DNA from: Punctularia strigosozonata HHB-11173 SS5
Lineage: Eukaryota; Basidiomycota; Agaricomycetes; Corticiales; Punctulariaceae
Assembly (NCBI RefSeq): GCF_000264995.1
Contig: NW_006767439.1
Location: 962,961 to 1,026,960 of the forward strand
DNA: 64,000 nucleotides
Reading direction: 5' to 3'
The notes under the pieces were generated by a model. The model had not been told where the DNA came from and made no database searches. It saw only the letters and a list, made by a program, of their open reading frames with translations. Positions within the stretch are counted from its first letter, which is position 1. Every line of letters begins with the position of its first letter. This document shows positions 1 to 13,200 of the stretch, one piece after another. A program made the translations under genes and the position numbers.

Positions 1-1726
1 AGACGAAGGACGAGCTTACCTTGGACACCGTCAAGAACTGGATAGTGAAGAGCAAGGAGGTACGCCTGACCACTGCCTTAAGGAAGGGAACGGTATCTTA
101 GACCTATACTACAGGGATCCCATCCTACAACGACCCTTCAGGCGTTGGTAAACCTCAAACGTCCCACGCTCCGCCTCACTCCGCTCGAGAAGCAGGCCGA
201 CGACGAGACGCACGACCACCACCACGCCCTCGAATTTGAGTACGACTGTGATGCACCAAAGTGCGCCATTGACGTCTCCGTCGTCCTCGCGGCCGACGCC
301 CCCGCCGATCCAAAGGACCTCACCCGCGTGCCCGTGTTCAATATGACGACCGACGGGGGCTTTGGCCGGCGTCTCACGCTCGACGACGGCGCTATCCTCG
401 AGCTCGGACATTTCGAGCACCACGCCGGACACGATGCGCAGCCTTCCGCCGGATCCGCCCCGTCCGATCCCACGGGAGCCACCAACCCGCCGGACCCCAC
501 CGCCCCCTCTGCCAGCACCCACACCACCGCTGCCAACGGCACCGCGGACGCGCAAAGCCAGGCTGCGCGCAGGCGTCGGTTCAGCCACTTCCACATTCGC
601 CGACGCACCGGTCGCGGGCACGCCAATCGTTCGATCGCCGGGCCGGCGCTTGCGGTGGTGGACGCCGAAGCCGGATCCTCGGGCGCACAGCAAGGGGGTG
701 GCAGTACGAAAGATGCAAAGGGCACGCAGGACGACGAGGGCGTGAGGGTCGTCATTACCCTCCGCGCGCTCGACGCCGAAGGCGTACCGCTCTCGTCCCC
801 GAACGAGCAGGCTACATACCTGCATGTCGTACGGTTCGGACATGGTCCCGCCCCTGCGGCCGAGGGGGAGGAGCAACAGGAAGTCGAGGACACCCGCCCG
901 TGGGTCGTCAAGGTCGTCAAGCGCGAGGCGATCATCGGCCCGCACACGTTCCAGCTGCACGAGATTTACGGTCTCTCGTCCTACTCCAACACGCCGTCTC
1001 ACCCGGTATCCACCCCCGCGCCCGCGCCTGCAGCCGAAAACGCCGCCGCCGAACCACACACCTACCCGCCCACCTCGCCTGCCCCCGCTCCGCCGGCGGA
1101 CGACGAACCCTCGTCAGAATGCCTGCTCTGCCTGTCCTCGCCGCGCGAGGTCGTGCTCCTGCCGTGCCGCCACCTCGTCGCGTGCAAGGACTGCGCGATC
1201 AACATGGTCGAGTTTGGTGCGGGCGGCACGATTGTCCAGCCTGAAGAACCCGTCGCGGAGGCGGCCGGCACCAGCGGCGAGGGTGGTGACGGCGCAAACG
1301 GCGCCACTACCGCCGCCCCTGCTGCACCGGCCCCAGCGCCGTCCCAGCCGCGTCGAAAGCGCAAGGCGAAGGGCTGGTTCTGTCCCGTTTGCCGTCAACG
1401 TAAGTCTTCTTAAAAAATCTCACGGAGGCGTGTCTGACGTGGTGTCAACAGCATATACCTCTCTGCTCCGTATCACGACCACACCTCCAGCGGTGACGGA
1501 GAAGAGCCAGCCGGCCGAGGATGCGGCAGCACCGGCCTCACCCGCCCCTGCCGCTGCAACGGAAACGCCCGCCTCTCCACCCGTCTCGACCGGCCCTCTG
1601 TCGTCGCTCTCTCGTCCGGGATTCTTGCGCGGCCTCTCTCGTGGCGTCAGCCGCAACCCGGCGCCTTCGTCGACGTTGCCGCCGGACCTCGAACGGGGAG
1701 CGGCCCCCGCCGAGAATCCCGCATAA
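1..1726 (+). CDS. MGRN1/LUL-type RING E3 ubiquitin ligase, 5' end missing
   Basis: Exons 1-59, 142-1399 and 1452-1726; the upstream exons lie outside the window. Both introns are GT-AG and the phases agree. The region after VNLKRPTLRL resembles the part of MGRN1/RNF157 and plant LUL proteins that precedes the RING. The RING is C3HC4: it opens with CLLC, continues through LPCRHLVACKDC and closes with CPVC after a roughly 60-residue Ala/Pro-rich insertion between its two halves, which is longer than in animal MGRN1. The last intron falls just after CPVCRQ, and the next exon restores the family's PYTSLLRI continuation. The tail is Ser/Pro-rich and probably disordered. By family, it transfers ubiquitin to membrane-trafficking substrates. 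The target here is unknown. Confidence is high for the RING class and moderate for the MGRN1/LUL assignment. Confidence 0.82.
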
Positions 1727-2009
1727 CCCATGCCCCCTCTCGCTTGGTTTAGATGTGTACTAGTATATAATGTGTCTCACGTAGGTTACCCCATGCCTTT
1801 CCTTACGTTTCGACGTCTATGCAGCTGTACTCTTGATACACAGGTGTTGCAATGGACGGTTCATGACTTCCCGCTCAACTCGACTTAATAAGGAAGCGAT
1901 ATCGATCATGCATTTATTGTGAGTATGAATGTGTTGGCTCTCGCATATGCACGCTGCGTCTATAGTACATTCGAAGTTGCCTACCGGCACCTAGAGGACG
2001 CAAGCCCGA

Positions 2010-4859
2010 TCACGTCGGCACAGCAAACCTCTGGATGGGACTTTGCGGCGTCGGCGGCATCACAGGCGACTGCAGCCCGTCGAGCCGCCAGTCCGCGCGC
2101 ATGTGCTGGTACACCTGCCGGAATGTCGACACCGAGCCCTTCTCCTGCACGAGCGCGATCGCGCACTGGTACCCGCTCGCCACGCCGTTCTTCCAGCTCT
2201 TGCGCGAGATCGCCGAGCTCGCGCCTGCGCCGGTGCCGGTGCCGCCGACCATGACGGGCGACACGGGCGACGGCGGTGCCAGAGGGTGGAACGAGTGCGA
2301 CGCCGGCTGGCCGCCGAGGGCCGAGAATTCGATACGGAAGCGGACGGCGCGCTGGACCTGCATGCCGTTGACCGGGTCGTGGACGTCCTCCAGGCAGCAG
2401 CGCAGAACGAGGCGGCCGCCGATGTCCTCGCCCACGATCCCGACGCAGAGAACCGCAAGCAGTCGGACGGTCTCGTCCCGCGTGGTCGCGAGGTCGCTAA
2501 CAGAGTAGAGGACGTGCTGCTGCTTGAAGTGGAAGAGGTTCGAGAACCAGCCTTTGAACTCGCCCATGACCGGCGAGGCGACCGGGGTGGGCAGCGGCGC
2601 AGTCATGGGACCGCCTTGGGACATCGTGGGAGACAGCGGCGTCCATGGACTGGTCGCCCGTAAGTCCAGTGCCGGAGCTATACAGCCAGAGTAAGCGTCC
2701 GAGTCGACATGTGACATATAGTATAACGTACGCCGCGATTTCCTGTCCTTCCGATCCGTCACCTTCACGTAGCTGCCCATCGACTGCGCGGACACCTTCC
2801 CGAAGCTGAGGTCATCCTGTACCTCCAGACGTGGTGATTGTTGGTCCCAATGCTCCTTATCCATCGTCCGTGCGCCGGGTTCCATCGGCCGAGGAGGGAT
2901 GTCGTTCATGGTATCCGCGACTCGGTTGACCGTCCGGTGAGTCGTAGGCTCCGAAGCGCAAGCGTCCCACATGAGCGGCAGAGAACCGGGTGCGCCGGGT
3001 CGGACGGCGACGGGCGCATGCAACGCCGGCGCCGGGCGCTCTTGCGGCAGGAAATGGACCTTTTGCGGAGTGTTGAACGGCACTGACAACTGGGGCGGCG
3101 ACTGCGTCCAGGGCATTTCATCCACCCGCCTTGCCTTGCCACCGGGGGCGACAATATTATTGGGACGGGCCCAGGAAATCGCGTCTTGCGCCGGTCCCGA
3201 CCGACCGCCCTGACCGGCGTACATGGTGCCCGGGTCCGTATGCGCGCGTGAAGCGGCGACAGGTCGCATGCGCGCGGTTTGGACCTCGGCGGCGGACATT
3301 CTCCGTTGGCGAGGCTCGCGTGGACCGAGTGGCGAGGCCGCGCGGGAGCGGCTGGAGGGCTGGGAGAAGGCGGCCAGCGAGTGCCGAGGCGGCGGCGGCG
3401 GCGGCGGCGGGCAGGAACCAGGCTGAGAGACGGCAGCCATAGAGTGTCGAGGAGCAGGCGGCGGCGGGCACGAGGGAGGCGGAGTGGGTGGCTCCATACG
3501 CGGCCTGATCCGAGTGAAGCGCTGGTTTCGTGAAGATATCGGCACAACGTATTGCTTCGAGATGGTCTTCTCCCCGGCGCCGACAAGGTCGACGTCCATG
3601 AACATGCTATCGCCCTCAAGCGCTACCTGGCGGTGCTTGTTCAGCAGGTAGTAAAACGCTTTGACCAGCGTGCCGTGCCCGGATGGGCTGAATAATTCCG
3701 ACTTTATCATTTCCGCTGTCGCGTGCTTGCCGCACAGGACGCGCAGCGACTCGAGGAGATCGGCGTCCACCAGGGAGACATTTGTTATCGGGGCTGCGAG
3801 CTCGGAAAGGGACGGTGCTGGCGTATACGGTATGGAGGGAGTATCATGCCGGAGCCATGGGTGCGATAAAATGTCTGACATCTACGAGCGAAAATCAGTG
3901 CTTGTGAGGCAACCAGCGCAAAAATAACGCACCTTGATTCTTTTGTGCACGTCAACGACCAGCATGCGAGTCAGGAGGTCCCTCGCTTCGGGATCGACGT
4001 AGGAGGGTATCTCGTACTTCCCGGAGCGAACTTTGCCGAGGAGAACCCGAATGTTCTTATCGTCGAAAGGCAGACGACCAGTTAGGAGAGCGAACAGGAT
4101 AACGCCGCAGCTCCAGATATCGGACGCGCAGCCGGTGTACCGCTCGCCGTTGACAATCTCGGGGCTGGCATAATGAGGACTGCCGCAGCTCGTCTCTAGA
4201 TGAGAAGAAGGCGGAGCGAAAGCAGCCATGCCCCAGTCGGCGATCTTGATGATCGGCGGGTCGAGCGAGGCGATCAGGATATTCTCCGGCTTGAGATCGC
4301 GGTGGATGATGGAGAAAGCATGGGCATAGTTTAAACCGCCGATGATCTGTTTGAAGTAGAGGAGCGCGTCGAACGGCGCCATGCGCCCGCGGTTGACGAG
4401 GAAATCGAAGAGCTCGCCGCCCTGAACGTACTCCAAGACGAGAAAGAGCTCCTTTTCGCCCTCGTAGACGTCATATATGCGCATGATATTGGGGTGATTC
4501 ATGAGCTTCATGGTGATAATCTCCTTGTCGACGCCGAGACGGAACTTTTCAGACTTGGCGTGCGCCGTCGCCAGATCGGCGCGTGAGCTGATGATGGGCT
4601 GCAGCGGAAGGATCTTGACGGCGGCGAGCTGACCGGTCCGGCGGTGCTGCGCAACTCTGACGCGCCCGCTGGCGCCCTTGCCGACGCATTCGCCGAGCAT
4701 CCAGGGACCGACGTACTTCGGGTCCTCGGGGAATTCGAAGGCGTTTTTTCCGGCCTTGTCCTTCTCCTTCTGCCATCGGGTCCCGAGGGGAGCGTTATAC
4801 TGAAGTGGCGAGGCACGAGGGCCGGCGGCGACGACGTTGGTGGCGGTAGAAGAGGCCAT
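2010..4859 (-). CDS. Nim1/Gin4/Hsl1-like serine/threonine kinase
   Basis: Two exons (4859-3933 and 3881-2010) encode about 932 residues. The intron (3882-3932) lies after HKRIK, inside the last helix of the kinase domain, and the next exon continues SDILSHPWL. The kinase domain spans roughly residues 48-315: glycine loop GKGASGRV, catalytic lysine in AAVKI, HRDLKPEN, a DWG in place of the usual DFG, and the activation segment CGSPHYASPEI. A long Pro/Ser-rich middle follows, then a conserved C-terminal part beginning GWFSNLF, typical of basidiomycete members and reminiscent of KA1-like membrane or lipid-binding modules. By family, these SNF1-related kinases act at septins or cortical nodes and restrain Wee1, linking cell shape to mitotic entry. 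The gene is divergent from the MTG1 gene. Whether it is the Gin4, Hsl1 or Cdr2 equivalent cannot be told from sequence alone. Confidence 0.85.
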
Positions 4860-5437
4860 ATTTGTGCTTGCGATTAGCGGATGTTGGTAGAAACGAGAGC
4901 CAAGATAGCCTGTTGCGCGGTGATAGGAATGATGGATAGCAGTTTAGCTATGTGTCGTCTTCGTCGTCTCCAGCGAGCGAGGTGGATTGTTGGTCCAAGT
5001 TGAACAGCGCGACTTTTATGTTTGGAATTCGTCTCCATTGACACCTGCCAATGTGCCTATGCAGCGGGGCAACCAGTCGCCGACGTAAGCACGTCGCGTG
5101 TCTCTCATGGCGGCCTTCATTAGGGTGCGCACTTGCACAATATCCATGCCTGGACAATCCAGTTCAGCCAGCCGAAATCTTCACGGCTTTCGCTTGAGCT
5201 CACCGCAGGAGGTGGAGAGAAGACAAGGAGGATGAGGTCACGTGTAACGCGACTCTTTGTCTCTCGCCGCGACAGCACTTCGTCGTCCTCGCTCACAGTG
5301 GTCGTCTCTGCGCTAATGTGGCTGAACTGAAGCTTATAATACCACCTGATACCCACCGTACTTGGACGCCATCGCACACGGTCTCCTCGTAATCCGGCGT
5401 TGGCGCAGTCTGCGGACACGGCCATCGTATCTTCATC
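4860..5437. promoter_or_regulatory. Shared intergenic region between divergent kinase and MTG1 genes
   Basis: This 578-bp gap separates two start codons that face away from each other, so it must hold both promoters. I see no clear TATA box and no convincing coding exon in it. The short open frames here lack any family resemblance. Confidence 0.5.
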
Positions 5438-7367
5438 ATGCAGGCACTACCGCATCTCGTACCGCCATTATTACCACCTGCGCCATCGTGGTACCCAGGC
5501 CATATGGCGAAGTTTGCGCAGAACCTACCCGCGCTGCTGACGCGGACGGACGTGGTGTTGGAGGTCCGCGATGCGCGGCTTCCACTCACGAGTATCAATG
5601 GGAAGCTCGAAGGTGAGCCATGAGATGCCGGCGGCCACCGCGCACATGCCTTTCATACTCTTCCTAACAACATATTAAACCTACATCATCCATTGATCAT
5701 GCCTTATTGCCATTCCTCCCGTACCCTCTCAATGTACCCCCCATGCCAATGTGGACCAACACCCCAATCACGATTTTCCCTCCTGGCTTTGGTTTATCAC
5801 ATGCTGACACCCCACCTTTGCCGTCCAGGTGCCCTGCAACATTGGCGCTTTTCTCGTGGCCGCTACACAGGCTTCAACTTTGGCGCGACCGCCGCAGCGC
5901 CCTCGTTCAACCCCGCACGGGCCATAGGCGGTCCTCGCGCTTTGGCGCTAGCCTCCCCCGGCACAGGAGTCGCTTGCGAACGTATAGTCATATTTAATAA
6001 ACGTGACCTCGTTCCGGAATGGGGCCTCGAGGTGCGTAACACGTGTATGCTCATAAAGAAGCCAGTTCGTGGAATTCATACGCAAAACTACAGCCGTTCC
6101 GTCGAGCCATGGCCGCCAAATTTCCCGACCAACGCGTGCTCTATACGTCGTGGCACAGACGCGCCGACGTGAAGGCGCTTCACCAGCTCCTCGTAAGTAT
6201 GTCCCATCCTGCTTCACACGTGTAGGCAGGTGCCGTTACTAAACGAGACAACGCAGATGTAGCGCAGCAGCACGCCGGCGCGCCCGAGCTCAACGTTCTC
6301 GTCGTTGGCATGCCTAACGTCGGAAAATCGAGTTTACTCAATGCGCTCAGAAACATCGGAATTCGCGGTCGTAAGCAGCGCCTTCCGCGTCCCGACGCTC
6401 CCGACGTATAACCGTAGCCCCCAGCGACGCCGAAAGCTTTCCAGACGTCGGTCAACCCCGGTCTGACCCAGGCCCTCTCAACCCGCGTCCGATTATCCGA
6501 GTCGCCGTTAATATACGCGTACGACTCCCCGGGCGTCATGCTTCCTTACCTCGGAAAGGGCGACCGCGGAGCTGAGCGTGGAGTCAAGTTTGCATTAATA
6601 GGTTCGGATCAATCCAAGCGGCCAAATGCGCATTGAGCACCCGGAGCTGAACAATCCACAGCTGGTATCAAAGAAGGCCTTTACGACGCGAAGTCGCTCG
6701 CCGCTTATCTGCTCTACAGGCTCAACGTATTAAACCCAATCGGTCGGTGTCCACTCGCCACCTCCAAAAATATATCATAGCACTCGGCTCACATATCGCC
6801 TCCTTGCCTACAGCCCCGGCTTATCTGACCTTACTCCCGCCATCGACGCCGCCGACGAACGACGTCCTGCAGTTCCTGGAGCAGCTGGCGGACAGGCTGC
6901 GGATGCTCAAGCGCGGCGGCGAGAAGGACGTGCACAGGGCCGCGACGTGGTTCATCAACTGGTGGCGGGACGGCGCGCTCGCCTCCGCCGCCGCGCCGAG
7001 CACCGCGCCACTGATCGAGGCCTCGACGCAGACGCAGATCTTGCACGAGGCCTCTTACGACCCGACCTCCGACCCCTCCGCGCGGCTGCCCGCGCACCGG
7101 GTCGGCTGGGGCTTCGACCTCGAGTGGACGCACTCGGCCGAGGCGAGCGCGGGCGAGGAGCTCGACGCGGTGCTGCAGCGGCACATGGAGGAGTGCATCG
7201 AGCGGTACGTGTGGGAGACGGTCGCGGAGGAGCGCGAGGGCGGCGGGGTGAGCAAGAGCCAGGAGAAGAGAAGGGTGCGGGAGGAGAAGATCGCGAAACG
7301 GCTCGCGAGGGTGAAGCGGATTCTGGGCAAGGCACCGACGTGGTCGTCGCGCCATTCTGGACGATGA
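5438..7367 (+). CDS. MTG1: Mitochondrial ribosome-associated GTPase 1 (MTG1/YlqF family)
   Basis: Seven exons (5438-5612, 5829-6031, 6094-6196, 6257-6370, 6425-6601, 6662-6742, 6814-7367) join in phase to about 468 residues. The motifs come in the circularly permuted order of the family: G4 NKRD first, then the P-loop GMPNVGKSS, a switch region with NPGLTQ, and G3 DSPG. The N-terminus (WYPGHMAKF, then DARLPL) is the standard opening of YlqF/MTG1 proteins. By family, the protein matures the large subunit of the mitochondrial ribosome at the inner membrane. An insertion of about 50 residues (Ala/Pro/Gly-rich) between the opening domain and NKRD is unusual and could be a misread exon. The C-terminus is long and charged. 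The start is the first ATG of the family-like opening. Confidence 0.88.
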
Positions 7368-9523
7368 CTTACCGTCCCCGGCAGCGTACATATACCTCTT
7401 AGAACGTCCATAATAATCGCGTGTTCTTTCTAGTCACGTACTAACCACTCAACGCAAGGAAACATTCGGTCCGTAGACTATATTTGCAGCGCGCTTGTGA
7501 CCAGGCTCTCCGTAGCACGTTATACGCCTTTGTTTCATTTCCGACGCTTCGCCGGATCTACCATGGGACCTCGCTCACGTATCCCGGCCGCGGCAGCTGT
7601 AGCACAATACAGTGTCATGTTGACGTACATCACTCCCACCCAACAATACATCCCCAATGCGTTGGGCAGCGCAGGCTGTAAATGTACCTTGCGCATGGGA
7701 GGGTGGGCTTCCAGGTGCAGCTTCGTAAGATAAGGAGTGGTCCCGCGCGCACGCCGCCCTAGCCTTGATACATAAAGACGTACATGATTATCGGCGACCT
7801 AGCCACTCAACATTAATTTTCTCGAAGCCATCGCAACATCTGCGACCGTGAGTCGCTGTGCGATATAGTAGCATGGCAATCCTATTGACACGACGTAGTA
7901 CGAGATGTATAGCTATAGCACACACGAGCGATGATATATGCACACAGCCTTCAGAATGCATAATGATCTTGGTCGAAATAGCTCGCCATCAGGGCCGTTG
8001 GCATCTACTGCACACGACGGCGCCAATATTTTGATACGACTCGCCCTCTCTCCCTCTCTCGCCCCCGGCATCCCTGAGTTAGCACGTACAGCATTCTTGT
8101 CGGCCACATCTTTTCCTTACTCGATGGCGCGAACCACGGTCGTCACCGTGCGACAGCTCGGAGGGATCAGATCCGTTCCGAGCCATTCCATGTGAACACG
8201 CTCCCCGTTTCCCTCGAACAATAATAAAGTAACCTGGCGCAGGAATCAGAGAGAGGACCACGATGTAGGAAGACGCCCAACCGCGCCCGAGGCCCCTGCC
8301 TTTGTTCATTGACTGACAATCGCGGAACAAGGGAGATTTCATTGCAGTGATCGGCATGAACGTCCCGGTCGACTGGCTCGACCCTGTTTGTTCCTCGCGC
8401 GCGTGTTCTCGTCGCCTTCAATCAGCGATGAGGAAAGAGTGACCAGGGGTCCTGTCCCCACCCCCACCGAGTCGTGCTAAAAAGACGAGATGGCGCCGGA
8501 AGATAACTCCAGGAAAAAAAAAAAAGAGAAACCGAGCACAAAGCGCAGCATAAAAAACTCTCGGCAAACAGAACATAAACGCATCAGCGGCTCCCACCCA
8601 CCGGGCCTCTGCCCAGCGTCTCCCAAGGATACCGCGCCAGGGACCACACCCCTGCTGCGTCTAATCCCATCGGCCGAGTCAAAAATGGAGATGGGCTGGT
8701 TGGGCCAGTAGTAGTGCCTACCGTGGAAGCCGCCCCAAAGGCGGGAGACGCGGCGGAGGGAGAAAGCCGGCGAAGCGAACGGCCGGATAAAGGAGCTTCG
8801 CGGAGTTGGAAAACGCAGGCTTCCGCCAATTGGGTGTGCTCAGGGCGCATCGTGCTCGGGCGCTGAGCCAGGAATACCCCCGAACACAAGGGGGGTCAGT
8901 CATTCTATCCCCCCCAGCGCGGGAATTCCTGCAGTGCGATCCCGTCACGAGAGAACAATGGTGCTGAGGGAATGGAAACAATGGACAATGGATGTTAATC
9001 TCTGGACTGCAGTTGTGGGCACCATGGCGACCACACCATACCGAATGCATCTCAACTGCACGGAAATACACATCAGCGAGCGCCATGGAGAAGCAGACAC
9101 AAGTCTTTTGATTGCGACAACGCAGAGCACGGTAGCAAGAATGTCTAGGAGCCAGATGGCGACCACAAATTGATGAGGGTGATTCCGTTAAAGAAGACTG
9201 AGACCAAGAAAAAGTCGTGAAGATGTACAAGCGGACGGGGATGGGAAAGAAAAGGGGAATACATAGCTTAACAGCGCGGTTTCACGGGGCAAGATACGAC
9301 GATAGGGAGTTTGTTGTGGTAGTGTAGCGCGAGACACAGAAGAGATGGGCAGGGTAGATGAATCGGTACAACGTAATGTTTCGGGTTATTCGGGGCTTGA
9401 GGTATATCGAGGCGGTGATGGCGAGGAAGGGGGGGGGGGTCGTTTCAGTCGGAGTCCGCATCGAGCCTCTGTCGGAGGCGAGGAATCGTTCAGTGGCGCG
9501 CTCTGGGCGGTCCTACCGCTGAA
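7368..9523. other. Intergenic region between convergent genes, nothing recognised
   Basis: About 2.2 kb between two converging genes. It contains a poly-A run near 8515 and G runs near 8890 and 9430. Several open frames of 60-170 codons occur on both strands, but none has a recognisable domain or a consistent splice pattern. It is long for a convergent gap in this genome and may include 3' UTRs or a non-coding transcript. Confidence 0.4.
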
Positions 9524-10279
9524 TTAAATTAGAGACTTCACCCAGTTCTGGGGGCCTGGCGCGACGCCGTCAAACATCCTCCCGCTCCGCGTCCGCCGCT
9601 CGTTGAGGACGACGACCTGGTCGAGGTTGATGAGCTTCTCGGACGGCGGGGGCGAGCCCTCGACCCAGCCCTTCCAGCCCTTGCGCGCCGCGACGCGCTT
9701 CTTCTTCTGCTTCGGCGGCTTGGGCTCGGGCGGCGGGGGCGAGGCGGCGCGGCCGATGCTCTCGTCGTCGTCCGGGGTGCGCGGCCGCTTGGACGACGTG
9801 CGGGAGGTGATGGTGTCCGTGTCGTCGGGCTCGGGGGTCGAGCCGGGCGAATGCGGCATCGGTGGCGGGGTGACGGACATGGTGCGCTGGTTGGTCGCGA
9901 TGTGGATGGCGGGGCGCGCGCGCCAGAAGGCGGACGTGGAGGGCGCGGCGGTCGGCTGGTGCGGGTGCTGGGGCTGCTTGCCGCGCGCCTTCGCGGACGG
10001 CTCTACCGACGACGATCCCGAGGCTGCCCTCGCCTGCTTCTCCTTCTCCCTCTGACCGCGCCGCTTCTCCTTGTCCCTCTCCCGCTTCTCCTTCTTCCTC
10101 GCGCGCCGCGTCTCCTGTGTCATCTCCACCTCCTGATATATCCCGACCCCGTTGAGTAGGCTGGTCAGCACGTCGCGCTGCGGGAGCGGGTCAAAGTCGC
10201 CGGCGAGGACGGAAGTGGCGGTGCGGCGCTGTCTCTTGACTGGTCTGAGCTGAGGATAGCCGGCGGAAGCGAGGGCCAT
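9524..10279 (-). CDS. Hypothetical charged, probably nuclear protein
   Basis: A single uninterrupted frame of 251 residues from the ATG at 10279, opening MALASAGYPQLRPVKRQRR. The frame stays open upstream of this ATG, but the extension looks non-coding. A basic stretch near residue 15 (KRQRR) could be a nuclear localisation signal. A Lys/Arg/Glu-rich segment follows at about residues 60-90 and probably forms a charged helix. The middle is Pro/Ser-rich, and the C-terminus again carries basic patches (KQKKKR) and ends NWVKSLI. No catalytic domain is visible and I do not recognise the family. The gene is followed upstream by more than 4 kb without a recognised gene, as is common for fungal regulators with long 5' leaders, but that is inference. 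Confidence 0.6.
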   Translation of the reverse strand: MALASAGYPQLRPVKRQRRTATSVLAGDFDPLPQRDVLTSLLNGVGIYQEVEMTQETRRARKKEKRERDKEKRRGQREKEKQARAASGSSSVEPSAKARGKQPQHPHQPTAAPSTSAFWRARPAIHIATNQRTMSVTPPPMPHSPGSTPEPDDTDTITSRTSSKRPRTPDDDESIGRAASPPPPEPKPPKQKKKRVAARKGWKGWVEGSPPPSEKLINLDQVVVLNERRTRSGRMFDGVAPGPQNWVKSLI

Positions 10280-13200
10280 GGGCTGGGTGTCGGGGAGGAA
10301 GATATGTCGGGTGATGGGGGGGAGCAAGCGGACTCCACACGGAAACGCGCAGGCTTTTGAGCGTCTTGCTTGTTTATTTGTGCCCACGCCTCCGGGTTCG
10401 TTCCACGCTTCCCACAGGCTCCTTCCCTTCTGCGTTCTTCCATTCCGCGACCGATTCCAGATCCGGCGGCGCCGTCCCAATCTCCCATCACGCTCCGCCC
10501 GTGGCCCTCCCCTTCCCCATTATCCCCTCCGCGATCGGTTCCATGGGCCACCGGTATATTCCATCGTTCTCCGCGGGACATGGTATCCCTCAACCACCTG
10601 CTGCCTTTGCGCTTGGGAACGCCCGCTGCAAAGATAGCGCCTGTGATCCCACCGCATCACGGACAATCCCGGCGGCGTCCAGAACAACGCAGAACAAACA
10701 ACGAACGGTGAACGGGATCCATTTCGGGGTCCAGATGCCCTAGCCGCTTTCGATCCCATCTCAGCTCTCAGCTCTCCGCTCGACGGCCTCAGGCCTCAGC
10801 ACGGGGCCCAATGTTGTTGCGATAGTCTACCGATAATTATCGTCTCGCGCGCTGCCGTAAGACGTCACAGCGCGGGCTGGTGGGGGGGTGCCACAACAAC
10901 AAGATCGTGTTCGGACTCACAACAGAGATGCCATCGCGGCAGTCCCATACGGGGCTCCTTACAGCCCAACGTGGCATTTTCAATTCGTTAGCCTTCGGGC
11001 CCTGTGACCGCGCGCCGATTTTTATACTGACACCAGCGCTTCTCAGCGCCCAGAGCCCCTTCTCAGAGTTTCAGACGGCGATTCGCTAATCATGAACACA
11101 CACCCTCCCGTTTCTTCTCCCCTCCCCCGTGTCCCAGCTGGCCAGAGCAGATCCGTAGCCAGACCAGCGTGAGAGCCAGGGCGCGCCTTCTGCGGCAATC
11201 CCGAGTAATTTTTGTCCTCTCTGGGGTTTGAGGCCCAGTCGCGGGTGTGAGCGACGGCAGATGCCCTTATCGGCGCCCCTCTCGTTCTCTTCTCGCTCTC
11301 GGAATCCGCGACGCCACGCCGTTGCTCCGCCGTCATATATATATTAGACGACATTGAAAAAAGAAAGATCGCTTGGATATGGATCTCCTTCCCGCTAGAA
11401 GGTTCCAGATGGGCGTATCAGACTATCAGTACAGTGCCTCACGCCGTTCCCGCGCTGACAGCGATGCATTGGGGGGTCTCGCCGTCCAGGCTCCGTCGAC
11501 AACCGCCCGGGTCACGGGCATCCACTGATATAGCTCTCGCCCGCGTTCTCACTCACCCAGTCAACACTACGAACCTTCGTTCTTAAACAGACCGAAAGAA
11601 GAGGGACCATATCGTGTCATTGTATGACATTATATATAACCCTGCATTGGGCCCGGTCCATCCCCTCTGCGGCGCCTGGACTCGCTCCCGCCAAAATCTG
11701 ATCGCCGCCGGTCCCTTCCTGCCCTACACCCCGGCGCACCGTGGCACCTTACTGGCTCGACCGCTAGCTTCCGTGTCTAAATAGGTTTCCACCTTCGGAG
11801 ATACGCCTAGATATATACCCTCCTACCCGCGCGGCACCCCAACTGTTGCGGACGAACGCTCTCGGATCCCGGCGCGGAGGTGTGCGGTATACGCGACCCT
11901 GTTCTGGCTACGATTTTATGTGTCTACACCGTCAGGTTTACCCGACAGAAGTATTACGGTCTGGTGGCAGCGGCGCGCACACATGCTCTGCCCCAGCCTG
12001 AGGTCTTTTGCCATTGGCAACGTCGGGCACTTCATAACTGCCCGATCTAACGAGTAATTCAATAGAATGGGAAGGCTATCGCGACTCGGACCTGATAAGC
12101 ACAAGGTTGTTTATGCCACCCAGAGGTTCCCTAACGCTAGTCGTCTCCTAGCCTTTGACAATCTCGCGGTAATGTCTCGATCGACGCCTACGCTAGGCGT
12201 TGTTACCTGCTGCCTCCCGATCATCACGACGACGTGCTCCTTCGTTCCAACGCCACCCCAGCCATAGACGGGTGATTATCTGCGGACTGTGGATGGGCCC
12301 TTACCGACACGGCATGCTGATGCTGTCAAAGAAAACAGGCCTGTAAAATCTCGATCTTCCCAGAGGCTATCCAGTTGCTGTACCATCCGCACCACCGAAT
12401 CAGAGCCGTCCGGATGCGGCAGTCCTGCTCAACGACACCACTGTCACGGTTGTCGTCATTACAACATTTGACCAAATTGCTGCGGCAGCGGTCTATGACG
12501 AAGGCTTTCGGATCCCCGCACGGGTGGAGTAGCAAAAGACAGCCACCAGGACTTCTGCACAACGGCGCAGCGTTGCTATGCTGCGATTCGACCCTTGCCC
12601 CCCAGCTCCATACATCCCGGGCCGGCAGGCAGCCCAGCTGTGGCAGTACTTCGTTTCGCCGGATCCGCGCCGCCTGCCCCAACACGATCCTCTTGCTCCC
12701 GTAACGCCCTCTCCCGCCACTCCCTCTCTACCGTAAATTTTAAAAAATCTGGAATTCGAGCGCCACAGGTTCGATTAAAGCTTACGCGGCAACCTGTGGA
12801 CACGGCCCTGCTCCATCCACATGCCGCTATATAGCTCAGGACTCGCTATCAACTCGGGGCACCCCGCGCCGCACGGAACCTGACACAGCATACATGCCCC
12901 CTCTTTCCCATGCGGGGCACCGTACGATCGCGTCAATGACTCGAATCGTGACGCCCGGTTCTTAGCGCGCGCCAATCTCTGATCAGGCGCACGCCCATGT
13001 GAGTATCACAATATATATCATAGGAATTTTTGTATCTACCTCGGGGCAGCGGCCGGCCGGCCGGGGGGGGGACCGCATTGGACACGAAAGCAATCGCATC
13101 GACTGAACAGAGCACGGCTGTCGCTCACAGATAGACTTGAGTGTCAGGCAGGCGGATTTGCTCCCGGCGATTCAAAGGAGTGACCTCGACCGTTGTGCGG

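Noticed and set aside
8718-9230. Open frame of 170 codons on the minus strand
   Set aside because: Low-complexity and Cys/Ser-rich without motif order; no sign of a real gene.
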